DNA of 64,000 nt from Dermabacter vaginalis (GCF_001678905.1 NZ_CP012117.1:1302001-1366000), one strand, 5' to 3'. Counted from the stretch's first letter, positions 8,031 to 19,153 are shown. The notes: generated by a model not told the origin, from the letters alone. Made by a program: numbers and translations.

Positions 8031-9509
8031 TCAGGCCTCCGGAATAGCCTTGCCCTTTGCAATGCGGTCGGCTTCCACGCGCGCAGCCTCGGTGCCGTCA
8101 AGGTCACCGATGCGGTGGACGCGCAGCGTGTTGGTCGAGCCGTGAACACCCGGGGGCGAGCCTGCAGCGATGATCACGAGATCGCCGGGCTGCAGACCCT
8201 TCTTCTCACGCAGCAGCTCGTCGACTACCTTCACCATCTGATCGGTGTCGGTCTGCATGTCAACGAGGTGCGCCTCGATGCCCCAGCTAAGGGCGAGCTG
8301 ATGCTGGACCTTCTCGTACGGGGTCAGCGCAAGAAGAGGAATGGTGGGACGCAGTCGCGAAAGACGGCGAGCGGTGTCACCCGACTCGGTGAAGGTCACG
8401 AGATACTGCGCCGAGAGCTGATCGCCGATCTCGGCCGCCGCACGCGTGATCGCACCACCGCGAGTGTGCGGGATGGTGCCGAGCTCAGAGATGCGGTCCG
8501 CACCGTTTTCCTCGGTGTTCGTGACGATGCGCGCCATGGTGCGCACAGCCTCGAACGGGAACGCGCCGACGGAGGTCTCGCCCGAAAGCATGACGGCGTC
8601 TGCACCGTCGAGGATGGCGTTCGCACAGTCAGAGGCTTCGGCGCGAGTCGGGCGCGGGTTCGTAATCATCGACTCGAGCACCTGGGTCGCAACGATGACG
8701 GGCTTAGCGTTGCGGCGGGCGAGCTCGATCGTGCGCTTCTGCACGAGCGGGACCTGCTCGAGAGGAAGCTCCACACCGAGGTCGCCGCGGGCCACCATGA
8801 TGCCGTCGAAAGCGCCGACGATACCGCGCAAAGCACGCACGGCCTGCGGCTTCTCGATCTTGGCAACCACGGGGAGGCGAATGCCTTCCTCGTCCATCAC
8901 GCGGTGCACGTCTTCGATGTCGTGCGCATCGCGCACGAAGCTCAGGGCGATGAGATCCGCGCCGAGGTGGAGGCCCCAGCGAAGGTCAGCGATGTCCTTC
9001 TCGCTCATCGCGGGAACGGAAACGGCAACGCCAGGGAGGTTGATGCCCTTATTGTTCGAGACGGGACCGGGCACTTCGACGACGGTCTTGACGTCGGTGT
9101 CAGTCACCTCGACAACGCGGACGCCGACCTTGCCGTCGTCGATGAGGAGAGTATCGCCGGGGCGGCAGTCACCAGGCAGTCCCTTGAAGGTCGTGCTCAC
9201 ACGGTCTTTCGTGCCGAGAATGTCGTCGGTCGTGATCGTGAAAATATCGCCGACAGCGAGGTCGTGGGGGCCATCCTCGAACTTGCCAAGGCGGATCTTA
9301 GGGCCTTGAAGGTCCACGAGAACGGCAACGTTTTTACCGAGGTCCTCGGAAGCCTTACGAATGTTGGCGTACACAGCTTCGTGGTCCGCGTAGGTGCCGT
9401 GGCTGAGGTTCATACGGGCAACGTTCATGCCCGACTCGATAAGCGTGCGGATCTGCTCGTACGAGTTCGTTGCAGGTCCCAATGTGCACACAATTTTTGC
9501 TTTACGCAT
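8031..9509 (-). CDS. pyk: Pyruvate kinase
   Basis: Converts phosphoenolpyruvate and ADP to pyruvate and ATP, the last step of glycolysis. The 492-residue product starts MRKAKIVCTLGPA. It has the N-terminal barrel motif MNVARMNLSHG, the catalytic signature VAKIEKPQAVR around the active-site Lys, MVARGDLGVELP, and the C-terminal allosteric domain (ITFTESGDTARRLSRLRP type). The length matches actinobacterial enzymes. I chose the ATG at 9509; in-frame codons upstream encode no pyruvate kinase sequence. It lies downstream of lgt on the same strand with about 160 nt between them, so it may have its own promoter. Confidence 0.98.
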   Translation of the reverse strand: MRKAKIVCTLGPATNSYEQIRTLIESGMNVARMNLSHGTYADHEAVYANIRKASEDLGKNVAVLVDLQGPKIRLGKFEDGPHDLAVGDIFTITTDDILGTKDRVSTTFKGLPGDCRPGDTLLIDDGKVGVRVVEVTDTDVKTVVEVPGPVSNNKGINLPGVAVSVPAMSEKDIADLRWGLHLGADLIALSFVRDAHDIEDVHRVMDEEGIRLPVVAKIEKPQAVRALRGIVGAFDGIMVARGDLGVELPLEQVPLVQKRTIELARRNAKPVIVATQVLESMITNPRPTRAEASDCANAILDGADAVMLSGETSVGAFPFEAVRTMARIVTNTEENGADRISELGTIPHTRGGAITRAAAEIGDQLSAQYLVTFTESGDTARRLSRLRPTIPLLALTPYEKVQHQLALSWGIEAHLVDMQTDTDQMVKVVDELLREKKGLQPGDLVIIAAGSPPGVHGSTNTLRVHRIGDLDGTEAARVEADRIAKGKAIPEA

Positions 9510-9666
9510 GTCTACCCATCTGTAGCTATGAGAGGCGGGACCCACGCGCACCGTGTGCTCGGGAGCGAGCGCACGAGGGGCGCGGGTCGCATCGCCGAGA
9601 TCCACCTATCACCTTACAATTAAGTAATCGGCGCCACTCCCAGTTTGCCCCTTATCTCGTGGGGTT

Positions 9667-10593
9667 TTAAAGATTTTCTCCCTGCTCCGGGGCTTTTGCT
9701 TCCTCATGACCGGTGTGGCCGGCTTCGCGCTGCGCGAGCGGTTCGCCGTTAATAGTCTCGTACGCCCCGCGTGCTTCTCCCTTGGTCTTCGCTCGCCTGG
9801 TGAGCCACAGGAACACGCCGATCGCGATGAGCCCCGTCACGATGTAGATCACCATGTGGATGCGGAGCCCAAACACCATCGTCGAAGGTTCTGTTCGCAT
9901 GGTTTCCATGAGTGTGCGACCGGCAGAATAGGCGATGATGTACATCGCGAAGATGCGGCCGCCCGCAACTTTGAACCGTTTCGCGAGGAACAGAACGATC
10001 GCGCACGCCGCGAGATTCCAGAGCGCTTCGTAGAGGAAGGTCGGTTGATAGGTGCCGGGAACGCACCCGAGGATCGTTCTGCCGTTGGTTTCGCACGTAA
10101 TGTCGAGGGCCCACGGCAAAGTGCTCGGTTCGCCGTGAAGCTCCTGGTTCGCCCAGTTTCCAAGACGACCGATCGCCTGCGCAACGAAGAGAGTCGGGGC
10201 GATCGAGTCGGCCAGCGCGAGGAACTGCACGCCTTTGCGCCAGGTCATAAAGAACGCCGCGAGGCCGCCGACCGCGACCGCGCCCCAGATTCCAAGGCCA
10301 CCCTCCCACATGCGCAGCGCGCTGAGCGGATCTTTCCCGGGCCCAAAATAGTCCGGGATATTCACACCCACGTGATACATTCGCGCACCAATAATTCCCG
10401 CGATGATCGTCACGAAAGCGATGTCAAAGAAGTCGTCGCGGTCACCGCCACGCTCGCTCCAGCGCTTGAGCGACCACGAGTACGCGATGGCGATACCGGT
10501 GAGGATAAAGAGCGCGTAGAAGTGAATGGTGATAGGGCCGATGCTGAACGAGCTGACAGGCGGGCTAGGGATGGTCGCGGAAATCATGCGCAT
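9667..10593 (-). CDS. lgt: Prolipoprotein diacylglyceryl transferase
   Basis: Transfers diacylglycerol from phosphatidylglycerol to the lipobox Cys of prolipoproteins in the cytoplasmic membrane. The 308 residues carry about seven membrane segments and the Lgt signature GRLGNWANQELHG (about residues 138-150). Others are the early ITIHFYALFILTGI, GARMYHV and GRTLMETMR. A charged tail of about 45 residues (KTKGEARGAYETINGEPLAQ and on) follows the last membrane segment, common in actinobacteria. Its start overlaps the end of trpA by 10 nt, so it is the last gene of the trp transcript. The DUF6318 protein and the CAP-domain protein in this window are predicted substrates. Confidence 0.97.
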   Translation of the reverse strand: MRMISATIPSPPVSSFSIGPITIHFYALFILTGIAIAYSWSLKRWSERGGDRDDFFDIAFVTIIAGIIGARMYHVGVNIPDYFGPGKDPLSALRMWEGGLGIWGAVAVGGLAAFFMTWRKGVQFLALADSIAPTLFVAQAIGRLGNWANQELHGEPSTLPWALDITCETNGRTILGCVPGTYQPTFLYEALWNLAACAIVLFLAKRFKVAGGRIFAMYIIAYSAGRTLMETMRTEPSTMVFGLRIHMVIYIVTGLIAIGVFLWLTRRAKTKGEARGAYETINGEPLAQREAGHTGHEEAKAPEQGENL

Positions 10594-11390
10594 GCCTCCT
10601 CAATTCCGTTGCGCAATTCTGTTGCGAGCGTTTCAAGGGCACGGAGCCCTTCCGACGGTGTCTGTGCTTCGAGGAGTCTTCTCACAAAGGCGCTCCCCAC
10701 GATGACCCCATCGGCATAGGTTGCCACTTCCGCGGCCTGCGCGCCATTCGAAACACCGAGCCCCACGCACACCCGCTCGGCGCCCACGGCGCGCGTGCGT
10801 TCGACGAGGGTTTTCGCGGCATCGCCCACGTGTGTGCGAGGCCCCGTGACTCCCATGGTGGACGCGGCGTACACAAAACCAGTGCTTGATTCAGTCACGA
10901 GCCGCAACCGTTCTTCGGGAGAGCTCGGCGCGGCGAGGAAGATCCGTTCGACATCGTGCGTGCGCGACGCTTCGATCCACTCGCCCCCCGAGTCGGGCGT
11001 GAGATCCGGGGTGATCACACCGGCGCCACCTGCGGCAGCGAGGTCGCGTGCAAAGGCGTCGGGCCCGTATTTGAGGATCGGATTGTAGTAGCTCATGACG
11101 AGGAGCGCCGCATCGAGATCGCTCAGGGCGTCGAGTGCCCGCATCACATCGGCGGGGCGCGTGCCTTGGGAAAGCGCGAGATCCGCGGCCTCTTGGATCA
11201 CCGGGCCATCCATCACGGGATCCGTGTAGGGGATCCCGAACTCGATTGCATTGACGCCCGCGCCTACGAGGGCGCGTACTGCCTCCACACTCCCCGCAAA
11301 GCTTGGGAAGCCCACGGGAATATACGCGACGAGCGCAGCGCGCCCCTCCCCCTTGGCACGGTCAATAACCTCTGCTGAAAGATGCCTCAT
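10584..11390 (-). CDS. trpA: Tryptophan synthase alpha chain
   Basis: Cleaves indole-3-glycerol phosphate to indole and glyceraldehyde 3-phosphate in complex with TrpB. It has 268 residues. Visible motifs are AYIPVGFP near the N-terminus, catalytic Glu in NAIEFGIPYTDPVMDGPVIQ, SYYNPIL, TPDLTPDSG, and VCVGLGVSN with GVIVGSAFV for phosphate binding. I chose the ATG at 11390 (MRHLSAEV); the trpB stop lies one base upstream, so the pair is tightly coupled and should be made in equal amounts. Confidence 0.97.
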   Translation of the reverse strand: MRHLSAEVIDRAKGEGRAALVAYIPVGFPSFAGSVEAVRALVGAGVNAIEFGIPYTDPVMDGPVIQEAADLALSQGTRPADVMRALDALSDLDAALLVMSYYNPILKYGPDAFARDLAAAGGAGVITPDLTPDSGGEWIEASRTHDVERIFLAAPSSPEERLRLVTESSTGFVYAASTMGVTGPRTHVGDAAKTLVERTRAVGAERVCVGLGVSNGAQAAEVATYADGVIVGSAFVRRLLEAQTPSEGLRALETLATELRNGIEEACA

Positions 11391-11391
11391 G

Positions 11392-12669
11392 TCAGTTCTC
11401 TTCCTCGCTCGCAAGCACCGCGCGGATCCGATCTTTGATCTCTTCAAGATCTGCCTGCTTCTCGTCCCCGATGAGTCCGAACCAGGTCGATGCCGTCGTG
11501 ACGTCCTTATCGCCGCGCCCCGAAAGGTTCGCGACGATCACCGCGTCTTTGCCGAGTTCACGGCCGAGGGCGAGAGCTCCGGCAAGGGCGTGCGCGGATT
11601 CAAGCGCGGGCATGATGCCTTCCGTCATGGAGAGCAAGGCGAAGGCTTCCATGGCGTCGGTATCGGTAATTGCGCGGTATTCCGCGCGGCCCGTGTCGGC
11701 GAGGTAAGCATGCTCTGGGCCAACGCTCGGGTAGTCGAGGCCTGCACTCACGGAGTGGGATTCGATGGTTTGACCATCTTCATCTTGCATCACGTATGAG
11801 CGTGCCCCGTGTAGGACACCGGGGCTGCCTGCCCCGATCGTCGCGGAATGCTTGCCCGACTCGATGCCCGACCCTCCGGCCTCACAGCCAACGATCCGCA
11901 CCGAAGAATCTTCGAGGAACGCGTGGAAGAGCCCCATCGCGTTCGAGCCCCCGCCCACGCACGCGACGATCACGTCGGGAAGGCGACCCGCCTGGGCGAT
12001 GATCTGCTCGCGTGCCTCGCGCCCAATCATCGAGTGGAACTGCCGCACCATCGTGGGGTACGGATGCGGCCCCGTGACCGTTCCAAGAAGGTAGTGCGTT
12101 GTGTGAACATTCGTGACCCAATCGCGGAAGGCTTCGTTGATCGCGTCCTTGAGGGTTCGTGAACCGTGGGTCACGGGGATCACTTCCGCGCCGAGAAGTC
12201 TCATGCGGGCAACATTGAGGGCCTGGCGTTCCGTGTCGACTTCGCCCATGTAAATGCGGCATGCGAGGCCAAGGAGCGCTGCGGCCGTGGCGGTAGCGAC
12301 GCCGTGCTGGCCAGCACCTGTTTCGGCGATTACGCGGGTCTTGCCCATGCGCTTGGCGAGAAGGGCCTGCGCGAGCACATTGTTGATTTTGTGACTGCCC
12401 GTGTGGTTGAGATCTTCACGCTTGAGGAAAATCCGCGCACCGCCCGCGAGGGCGGAAAAGCGCGGGACCTCAGTGAGGAGCGACGGTCGCCCCGTGTACT
12501 CGCGATGAAGTCGTTCGAGCTCACGAGTGAAGGCCGGATCATCGTCGGCCGCGTGCCACGCCTTCGTGAGTTCATCGAGCGCGGGAATGAGAGCCTCGGG
12601 GAGAAACCTCCCGCCGAACTCACCGAAAAACGGTCCGTCCTCAGGGGTAAAAGTGTCGGTCAATGTCAC
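11392..12669 (-). CDS. trpB: Tryptophan synthase beta chain
   Basis: PLP enzyme that condenses indole with serine to make tryptophan. It has about 425 residues. PLP-lysine motif is [15 protein letters not shown], the ammonium-site Glu motif [13 protein letters not shown], and the phosphate-binding glycine loop [12 protein letters not shown]. The start is not ATG. On the minus strand GGAGGAG and AGGAG precede both a GTG (12669) and a TTG (12663), giving [12 protein letters not shown] or [11 protein letters not shown] annotate the GTG, and the TTG has slightly better spacing to AGGAG. It is followed one base later by trpA. Confidence 0.96.
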   Translation of the reverse strand: MTLTDTFTPEDGPFFGEFGGRFLPEALIPALDELTKAWHAADDDPAFTRELERLHREYTGRPSLLTEVPRFSALAGGARIFLKREDLNHTGSHKINNVLAQALLAKRMGKTRVIAETGAGQHGVATATAAALLGLACRIYMGEVDTERQALNVARMRLLGAEVIPVTHGSRTLKDAINEAFRDWVTNVHTTHYLLGTVTGPHPYPTMVRQFHSMIGREAREQIIAQAGRLPDVIVACVGGGSNAMGLFHAFLEDSSVRIVGCEAGGSGIESGKHSATIGAGSPGVLHGARSYVMQDEDGQTIESHSVSAGLDYPSVGPEHAYLADTGRAEYRAITDTDAMEAFALLSMTEGIMPALESAHALAGALALGRELGKDAVIVANLSGRGDKDVTTASTWFGLIGDEKQADLEEIKDRIRAVLASEEEN

Positions 12670-12693
12670 TTCTCCTATTCTCCTCCACACGCG

Positions 12694-13497
12694 TCAAATC
12701 CGTGCGCGTCCTTGTCGCTTGACACTACGAAAGTCGCGCGCGGCTTTGGTGGGCTCTGCGTGGCGCACGAGCGCTTCTCCCACGAGGACCGCGTCTGCGC
12801 CCGCGCGGGCATAGGCTTCCACGTCTGCGAGCGTTGCGACCGCCGATTCTCCCACGGCGAGGCGCTCCTCGGGGATCTCGCCCAGCAGAGAGCACGCGTA
12901 GTCCAGATCAACCTCAAGAGTCTTAAGGTTGCGAGCGTTCACCCCGATAAGTTCGGCCTTGCTTGCGAGCGCCCGGTCGACTTCCTCCGCCGTATGTGCT
13001 TCGACGAGCACACGCATGTCGAGGGAGCGTGCAAGGGCGTAAAGATGCTGAAGCTGGAGGTCGCTCAGGGCCGCGACAATCAGCAACACGATGTCGGCCC
13101 CGTGGGCACGTGCCTCGAAGATCTGGTAATCCTCGACCATGAAGTCCTTGCGCAGCACGGGAATCTCCACGCATGAGCGCACTGCGTCAAGGTCGGCGAG
13201 GGATCCGGCAAACCGGCGCTCCTCCGTGAGAACACTAATCGCCGTCGCCCCACCGCTTTCATAAGCATCGGCGAGCAGTGCGGGGTGAGGAATGTCGGCG
13301 AGCGCACCTTTTGACGGGGACGAGCGCTTCACTTCGGCGAAAAGCCCAAGTGTCGCATGCGAGCGTAGACGTTCGACCACGTCGATCGCGGGAGCCGCCT
13401 CGCGCGCACGGTGCTCAATATCGGCTGGGCAGACGTCGGACTTACGCCGCTCAAGATCCTCACGCACCCCCGTGATGATCTCGTCCAGAATGCTCAC
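12694..13497 (-). CDS. trpC: Indole-3-glycerol phosphate synthase
   Basis: Ring closure of carboxyphenylaminodeoxyribulose phosphate to indole-3-glycerol phosphate. The 267-residue (beta-alpha)8 barrel has the catalytic motif FAEVKRSSPSKG, the VLRKDFMVEDYQIFEARAHGAD segment, and IGVNARNLKTLEVD. I start it at the GTG at 13497, with GGAGGG 6 nt upstream, giving MSILDEIITGV. It lies 24 nt upstream of the trpB start. trpD, trpF and trpG are not in this cluster; in actinobacteria TrpF activity is usually supplied by PriA from the his operon. Confidence 0.97.
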   Translation of the reverse strand: MSILDEIITGVREDLERRKSDVCPADIEHRAREAAPAIDVVERLRSHATLGLFAEVKRSSPSKGALADIPHPALLADAYESGGATAISVLTEERRFAGSLADLDAVRSCVEIPVLRKDFMVEDYQIFEARAHGADIVLLIVAALSDLQLQHLYALARSLDMRVLVEAHTAEEVDRALASKAELIGVNARNLKTLEVDLDYACSLLGEIPEERLAVGESAVATLADVEAYARAGADAVLVGEALVRHAEPTKAARDFRSVKRQGRARI

Positions 13498-13590
13498 GTG
13501 GCACCCTCCTCGAGTGCTCGAACCCATCGTTGGTAGCAAAATGCCCTGCACGAAAAGACTCTCCTTCGCGCAGGGCGGTAAAAATTCAGG

Positions 13591-13818
13591 TTAGCGCTTG
13601 ACCTTTTGACCAAATCCCGCGGTGCGGAGAATGAACCCGACCACGATGGCGAGCACCACGGCCCCAATTCCGACGAGAAGAAGAACGCTCTGGCCGGTGA
13701 CCATGCCAAGCGCGAAGAGGATCGCGCCGAGCAGCACGAGAGCCGAGAAGGTCCATGCGGCAACGGTTTTGCCTTCATTCTGCGGCGGGGCGGGGGGAAC
13801 GAGATAGGTCTTCGGCAT
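13591..13818 (-). CDS. Small membrane protein, HGxxPAAW-like
   Basis: A 75-residue protein with two predicted membrane helices (about residues 20-40 and 45-66). Its position between the Trp-associated membrane protein and trpC is where actinobacteria carry a small protein with an HGxxPAAW motif. Here the equivalent stretch reads NEGKTVAAW, so the His and the Pro are replaced. Function is unknown. Its conserved place within the trp operon suggests a role tied to tryptophan synthesis or just co-expression. The ATG is at 13818. Confidence 0.75.
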   Translation of the reverse strand: MPKTYLVPPAPPQNEGKTVAAWTFSALVLLGAILFALGMVTGQSVLLLVGIGAVVLAIVVGFILRTAGFGQKVKR

Positions 13819-13920
13819 TCTTCACTCCGGTAAAAATTGACTCTGAGGCTTCTTGGCGAATTTTCGCGTCATTCCGCGAGAATCATTGTGCCACGTTTCC
13901 GCGGGGGATTGCGCGACCAC

Positions 13921-14544
13921 TCACCTCTCAAAACGCGCATCGCTCGGATCCTCACCAAGGCTTAGCATGTCCCAGGCCTCTGCGTCCGTGCGCTCACTCA
14001 GCTTCGCACTTCCTGCCTCATCAGTCGGTGCGTGTCGGGTATAGCGGGTCCGGGTTGCCCCGCCACCACCCGCCACGCGCGTGCGCGCCACGAGTAGTCC
14101 GCCCGCAATCGTCACGAGCACCCCGCACACGATCGTTGCCACTACGGGCCATGACGCCGATACGTCGACGGGCGCATTCACATTTCCCGTGGCCTCGAGT
14201 GCGGCACTTGAGGCAGCACGAGCCGGGTCAAGCAACACCAGTACGCCGCTCACTGCAATGCCGATCCCCGCAAGCAAAGACACGAATGCGCACGCGAGAG
14301 CCAAGCCGCGCCGAGAGAGGCTGAGGGCGCCCGCGGCTGCAAGAGCCACGAGCGCGCACGCAAGCGAGAGCGGTGACGCCTTCGCGCCCGCGATACTGAG
14401 TTCGGCAATGTTGCCCGCGAGCCCCACGGCTTCTCCCTTGACCCACGTCGGTTGCGTGAGCATAGCGGCCACTCCCCCGGCCACAACAAGCACGAGCAGG
14501 AGCGGGGTGCGGAAACCGGTTGATGCCGACGTTTGCCTTGCCAT
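13921..14544 (-). CDS. Trp biosynthesis-associated membrane protein
   Basis: A 207-residue integral membrane protein of the family found next to trpE in actinobacteria (Trp_oprn_chp). It has about four membrane helices: residues 12-30, 58-77, 82-105 and 132-152. QPTWVKGEAVG after helix 1 resembles the TWxxG segment of the family. A cytoplasmic-type tail of about 50 residues follows. The ATG overlaps the trpE stop in a TGATG junction; a GTG one codon earlier is the alternative start. The biochemical role is not known. Confidence 0.88.
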   Translation of the reverse strand: MARQTSASTGFRTPLLLVLVVAGGVAAMLTQPTWVKGEAVGLAGNIAELSIAGAKASPLSLACALVALAAAGALSLSRRGLALACAFVSLLAGIGIAVSGVLVLLDPARAASSAALEATGNVNAPVDVSASWPVVATIVCGVLVTIAGGLLVARTRVAGGGGATRTRYTRHAPTDEAGSAKLSERTDAEAWDMLSLGEDPSDARFER

Positions 14545-16112
14545 CACTGACTCCTGAGAGTTTCGGCACTCGCCACGGCCCGTTCGGCGGCCGCCGCTTT
14601 GGAAAGCGACTCCCGGTGCTCCATCGTGGGGGATGAATCCGCGACAACGCCGCCGCCAGCTTGAACATGTGCGCGGCCGTCCTTCATCACTGTCGTGCGA
14701 ATGGCGATGGCCATGTCAAGATCACCCGCGAAGTCGAGGTAGCCTACGGTGCCGCCGTAGATCCCTCGTGAGACGGGTTCGAGTTCGTCAATAATCTGCA
14801 TCGCCCGCGGTTTCGGCGCCCCCGTGAGTGTGCCCGCGGGGAAGGCCGCGGTGAGCGCATCGAAGGCGGTCATGCCGTCCTTGAGCGTGCCCGTCACCGA
14901 CGAAATCATGTGCATGACGTGCGAGTACTTCACGACGCTCATGAAGTCGCGCACAATCACGCTTCCCGCTTGGCACACCTTGTGCAGGTCGTTTCGGCCG
15001 AGATCCACGAGCATGAGGTGTTCAGAGCGATCTTTGGGATCGGCCAGCAGCTCATTCTTGAGGCGCTCATCATCCTCGGCATCCACTCCGCGCGGGCGTG
15101 AGCCCGCGATCGGGTGCGTGCTCGCCTGACGGTCTCGCACCGTGACGAGAGTCTCCGGGCTCGCCCCCACAATGTCGATCGGCTTCCCATCGCCGTCATG
15201 CGCTCGCACGAGGAACATATACGGCGAGGGATTGAGCCTGCGAAGAACGCGATACACCTCGAGGGGGTCGGCGTTCGTGACCTGCGTGTGACGCTGCGAG
15301 GGGACGACTTGAAAAATTTCGCCATCGATAATGTTCTCGATCGCAGTTTCGACCGATTTTTCGAATTCTGTTTGGCTTGTCCGCGCCGTACTCAACGGCG
15401 ACTCCACGCTCGAGTAGACGACGGGGGTCGTCTCGATCCTCGCCCGAAGCGCTTCTCGCATCGCCTCGATCCGTACGAGTGCCGCGTCGTAGGCCTCCTC
15501 CGCACCGCTTTGGTGGCCGTTGAGGTTGAGAGCGTTCACGACGAGAAGGACCGTGCTATCGGTGTGGTCAAAGACGGCAACGTCCTCAGCGAGGAGCATG
15601 CATAGTTCTGGCGTGCCAATCTCGTCAATGGGCTGATGCGGGAGCTTTTCGATCCTGCGCACCACGTCGTAGCTCACAAAACCCACGAGTCCGCCGGTGA
15701 ACGGCGGTAGGTGGTCGAAGCGCGCGGATTTAAACGCCGTTGCCGTGGCCCTGAGCGCCTCAAGGGGATTGCCCGAGGTGGGAACACTCGCGGGGACGTC
15801 CCCGTACCAACGTGCTTCGCCGTCCTTTTCGGTGAGGGAAGCACGAGCCTTGACTCCGATGATCGACCAACGCGAGTCCTCGCCCTGGCCGGCAGATTCG
15901 AGCAAGAAACTGCCCGCTGGGCCCGAGGGAGCCGTGAGCTTCCGGTAGAGGGAAATCGGCGTGTCTTGATCGGCGAGGAGCCGAATCACGACGGGAACGA
16001 TGCGCTGCGAGCGAGCGAGCTCGAGAAAGGTCTCGCGATCCGGCCATACTTCGCCGAGCTTTGCCCCCTCGAGGCCGCGCACCTTTTCGGGGTAAATAAC
16101 GCGCCTGGACAT
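14544..16112 (-). CDS. trpE: Anthranilate synthase component I
   Basis: Chorismate to anthranilate, the committed step of tryptophan synthesis, using ammonia from a TrpG partner not encoded here. It has 522 residues. The N-terminal half has the feedback-site type motif LLESAGQGEDSRWS. The chorismate-binding half has IENIIDGEIFQVVPSQR, NPSPYMF, PIAGSRPRG, HLMLVDLGRNDL, FPAGTLTGAPKPRAMQII and GGGVVADS. I chose the ATG at 16112, with AAAGGAG upstream. Only 48 nt separate it from the metK stop. I see no leader peptide with tandem Trp codons and no attenuator hairpin there. Confidence 0.97.
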   Translation of the reverse strand: MSRRVIYPEKVRGLEGAKLGEVWPDRETFLELARSQRIVPVVIRLLADQDTPISLYRKLTAPSGPAGSFLLESAGQGEDSRWSIIGVKARASLTEKDGEARWYGDVPASVPTSGNPLEALRATATAFKSARFDHLPPFTGGLVGFVSYDVVRRIEKLPHQPIDEIGTPELCMLLAEDVAVFDHTDSTVLLVVNALNLNGHQSGAEEAYDAALVRIEAMREALRARIETTPVVYSSVESPLSTARTSQTEFEKSVETAIENIIDGEIFQVVPSQRHTQVTNADPLEVYRVLRRLNPSPYMFLVRAHDGDGKPIDIVGASPETLVTVRDRQASTHPIAGSRPRGVDAEDDERLKNELLADPKDRSEHLMLVDLGRNDLHKVCQAGSVIVRDFMSVVKYSHVMHMISSVTGTLKDGMTAFDALTAAFPAGTLTGAPKPRAMQIIDELEPVSRGIYGGTVGYLDFAGDLDMAIAIRTTVMKDGRAHVQAGGGVVADSSPTMEHRESLSKAAAAERAVASAETLRSQ

Positions 16113-16160
16113 GCGCTCTCCTTTCCTCATCGCCCCCGAAAACTTCGTGGGCTCAGCCAG

Positions 16161-17366
<1,206 letters not shown>

Positions 17367-17418
17367 GTACTGCCTTTTCGACGATATCTAGTGGAGAGAA
17401 TGAGGGCGCACCACACGG

Positions 17419-18681
17419 CTAGCCGTGCTCACGTGTAAGGAGCGCAGCAACGTGATCGAGCATCGCGTGAGAGACCTCGTCTTTCGACCCTGACGCCGCG
17501 CCGAGAATCTCACCGCTGGAGCCGAGAAACGTGAGTTCGTTGTGATCGGATCCGAAACCGTTTTTACTCACGTCGTTAAAGGCAAGGAGGTCCGCGCCTT
17601 TCGCTTGAGCTTTGCGTTTCGCGTGCGCGAGGGCGCTCGAGTGCTCATCTCCGGTCTCGGCTGCGAAGCCGCAGATTGCACGCGGCCGGCGGCCTGGGAC
17701 TCGCCGCTCCGTCAGGCCACGCAGGATGTCTTCGGTTTCCGTCAGGTGCAGCGTGAGCCCCGATTCGCCCTCACGCTTCTTGATTTTGCTGCCTGAAGCC
17801 TCCGGGGTGAAGTCGGAGACGGCGGCGGCCATGATGAGTGCGTCAGCTTTTCCTTCGAGCTCGCGCACGGCCGAGGCCAGGTCAGCCGCGCTCACGGCTC
17901 GCACGACCTCAACCCCCGCGGGCGGCACGATATTCGAACCTGCGAGGACAAGCGTCACACGAGCCCCACGCACGCACGCGGCACGCGCGAGCGCAGCACC
18001 TTGCTTGCCGCTGGAACGATTGGTGAGCACTCGAACCGGATCGAGTGCCTCGCTCGTACCACCGGCGGTAATCACGATGTGCGAACCTTCAAGATCGCGC
18101 TCACGCTCCCCCGCCGCGAGAACCGATTGGGTGAACTGCACGATCGCCTCGGGCTCGGGAAGACGCCCCACACCGGTATCGGCACCCGTAAGGCGACCAC
18201 TCGCGGGCTCGATCACGTGCACGCCACGAGAACGGAGCACGTCAACGTTGTCGCGAGTCGCGGGGTGTTCCCACATTTCGGTATGCATCGCGGGAGCGAG
18301 AATCACCGGGGCTCGCGTGACGAGAAGCGACGCCGAGAGGAGGTCATCCGCTCTGCCCATGCGCACACTCGCCATAAAATCCGCCGTCGCAGGAACGACG
18401 AGGATAGCGTCGGCCTCCTGGCCGAGCCTCACGTGCGCCACCGAATCCACGTCCTCGAAAACCGAGGTGCGCACGGGATTGTGACTGAGCGCTTCCCACG
18501 TGGCCGCCCCCACAAACTCGAGTGAATTTTTCGTGGGAACTACGCGCACGTCAGCGCCGAGCTCGGTGAGAGCGCGCACCACATGCGCCGCCTTATATGC
18601 AGCGATGCCCGCACACACTCCCACGATGACGCGAAGGCCCTCAAGAGGACGCGGCGGCATTGAGGAAGGCGATGCGGGCAT
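17419..18681 (-). CDS. coaBC: Bifunctional phosphopantothenoylcysteine decarboxylase/ligase
   Basis: Two steps of coenzyme A synthesis. Residues about 10-185 are the flavin-dependent decarboxylase CoaC: GVCAGIAAYKA, active-site His in SVAHVRLG, and PAMHTEMWEHPAT. Residues about 190-420 are the CoaB ligase: ITAGGTSEALDPVRVLTNRSSGKQG, AAAVSDFTP and KIKKREG. I start it at the ATG at 18681 because GAGG lies 8 nt upstream; an internal ATG at 18660 is possible. The gene is 16 nt after rpoZ. Confidence 0.96.
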   Translation of the reverse strand: MPASPSSMPPRPLEGLRVIVGVCAGIAAYKAAHVVRALTELGADVRVVPTKNSLEFVGAATWEALSHNPVRTSVFEDVDSVAHVRLGQEADAILVVPATADFMASVRMGRADDLLSASLLVTRAPVILAPAMHTEMWEHPATRDNVDVLRSRGVHVIEPASGRLTGADTGVGRLPEPEAIVQFTQSVLAAGERERDLEGSHIVITAGGTSEALDPVRVLTNRSSGKQGAALARAACVRGARVTLVLAGSNIVPPAGVEVVRAVSAADLASAVRELEGKADALIMAAAVSDFTPEASGSKIKKREGESGLTLHLTETEDILRGLTERRVPGRRPRAICGFAAETGDEHSSALAHAKRKAQAKGADLLAFNDVSKNGFGSDHNELTFLGSSGEILGAASGSKDEVSHAMLDHVAALLTREHG

Positions 18682-18697
18682 CGTCAAAACCTCGTGC

Positions 18698-19039
18698 TTA
18701 GAGGTTAAAGTCGATCGGTACCTCGGGGGCGTCATCCCCGAGCGTGAGAGGTTCGCGCGCGGGAGGCTTCGGAGCGTTTTCATCGATCTCCTTCGCCTCA
18801 AGCAGACCTTCGTCGATCTCGCGAAGTGCGATCGAAAGCGGCTTCTCCTGAGGCTCGGTGTCCACGAGCGGACCGACGTGCTCGAGGAGGCCATCTTCGA
18901 CCTGCGAGTAGTAAGCGTTGATCTGACGCGCACGCTTCGCCGAGTAGAGCACGAGGGCGTACTTCGAATCGACGGTCTCGAGCAGACGATCGATCGGTGG
19001 GTTGGTGATGCCTTCGGGCTGGGCTACGGTTCCAGGCAC
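18698..19039 (-). CDS. rpoZ: RNA polymerase omega subunit
   Basis: Small subunit that helps assemble and stabilise RNA polymerase. The 113 residues include [31 protein letters not shown], the conserved omega core, and [15 protein letters not shown]. The C-terminal 25 residues are a Pro/Glu-rich extension. It lies between gmk and coaBC as in most actinobacteria, with 114 nt to gmk. Confidence 0.96.
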   Translation of the reverse strand: MPGTVAQPEGITNPPIDRLLETVDSKYALVLYSAKRARQINAYYSQVEDGLLEHVGPLVDTEPQEKPLSIALREIDEGLLEAKEIDENAPKPPAREPLTLGDDAPEVPIDFNL

Positions 19040-19153
19040 GAAACGTCCCTTCCTAGTGTGAAGTCAGATGTCGGCACTCGTCCATGACGAGCGCGCAAGG
19101 ACTCAGTTTACCCGAAACAGGCCCCTAGCGGCAGCGGCAAGCGGTGATGTCAT

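Noticed and set aside
16113-16160. Tryptophan attenuator before trpE
   Set aside because: No leader ORF with Trp codons and no terminator hairpin in the 48-nt spacer.
17367-17418. SAM riboswitch upstream of metK
   Set aside because: Only 52 nt separate coaBC and metK, too short for a SAM aptamer plus expression platform.
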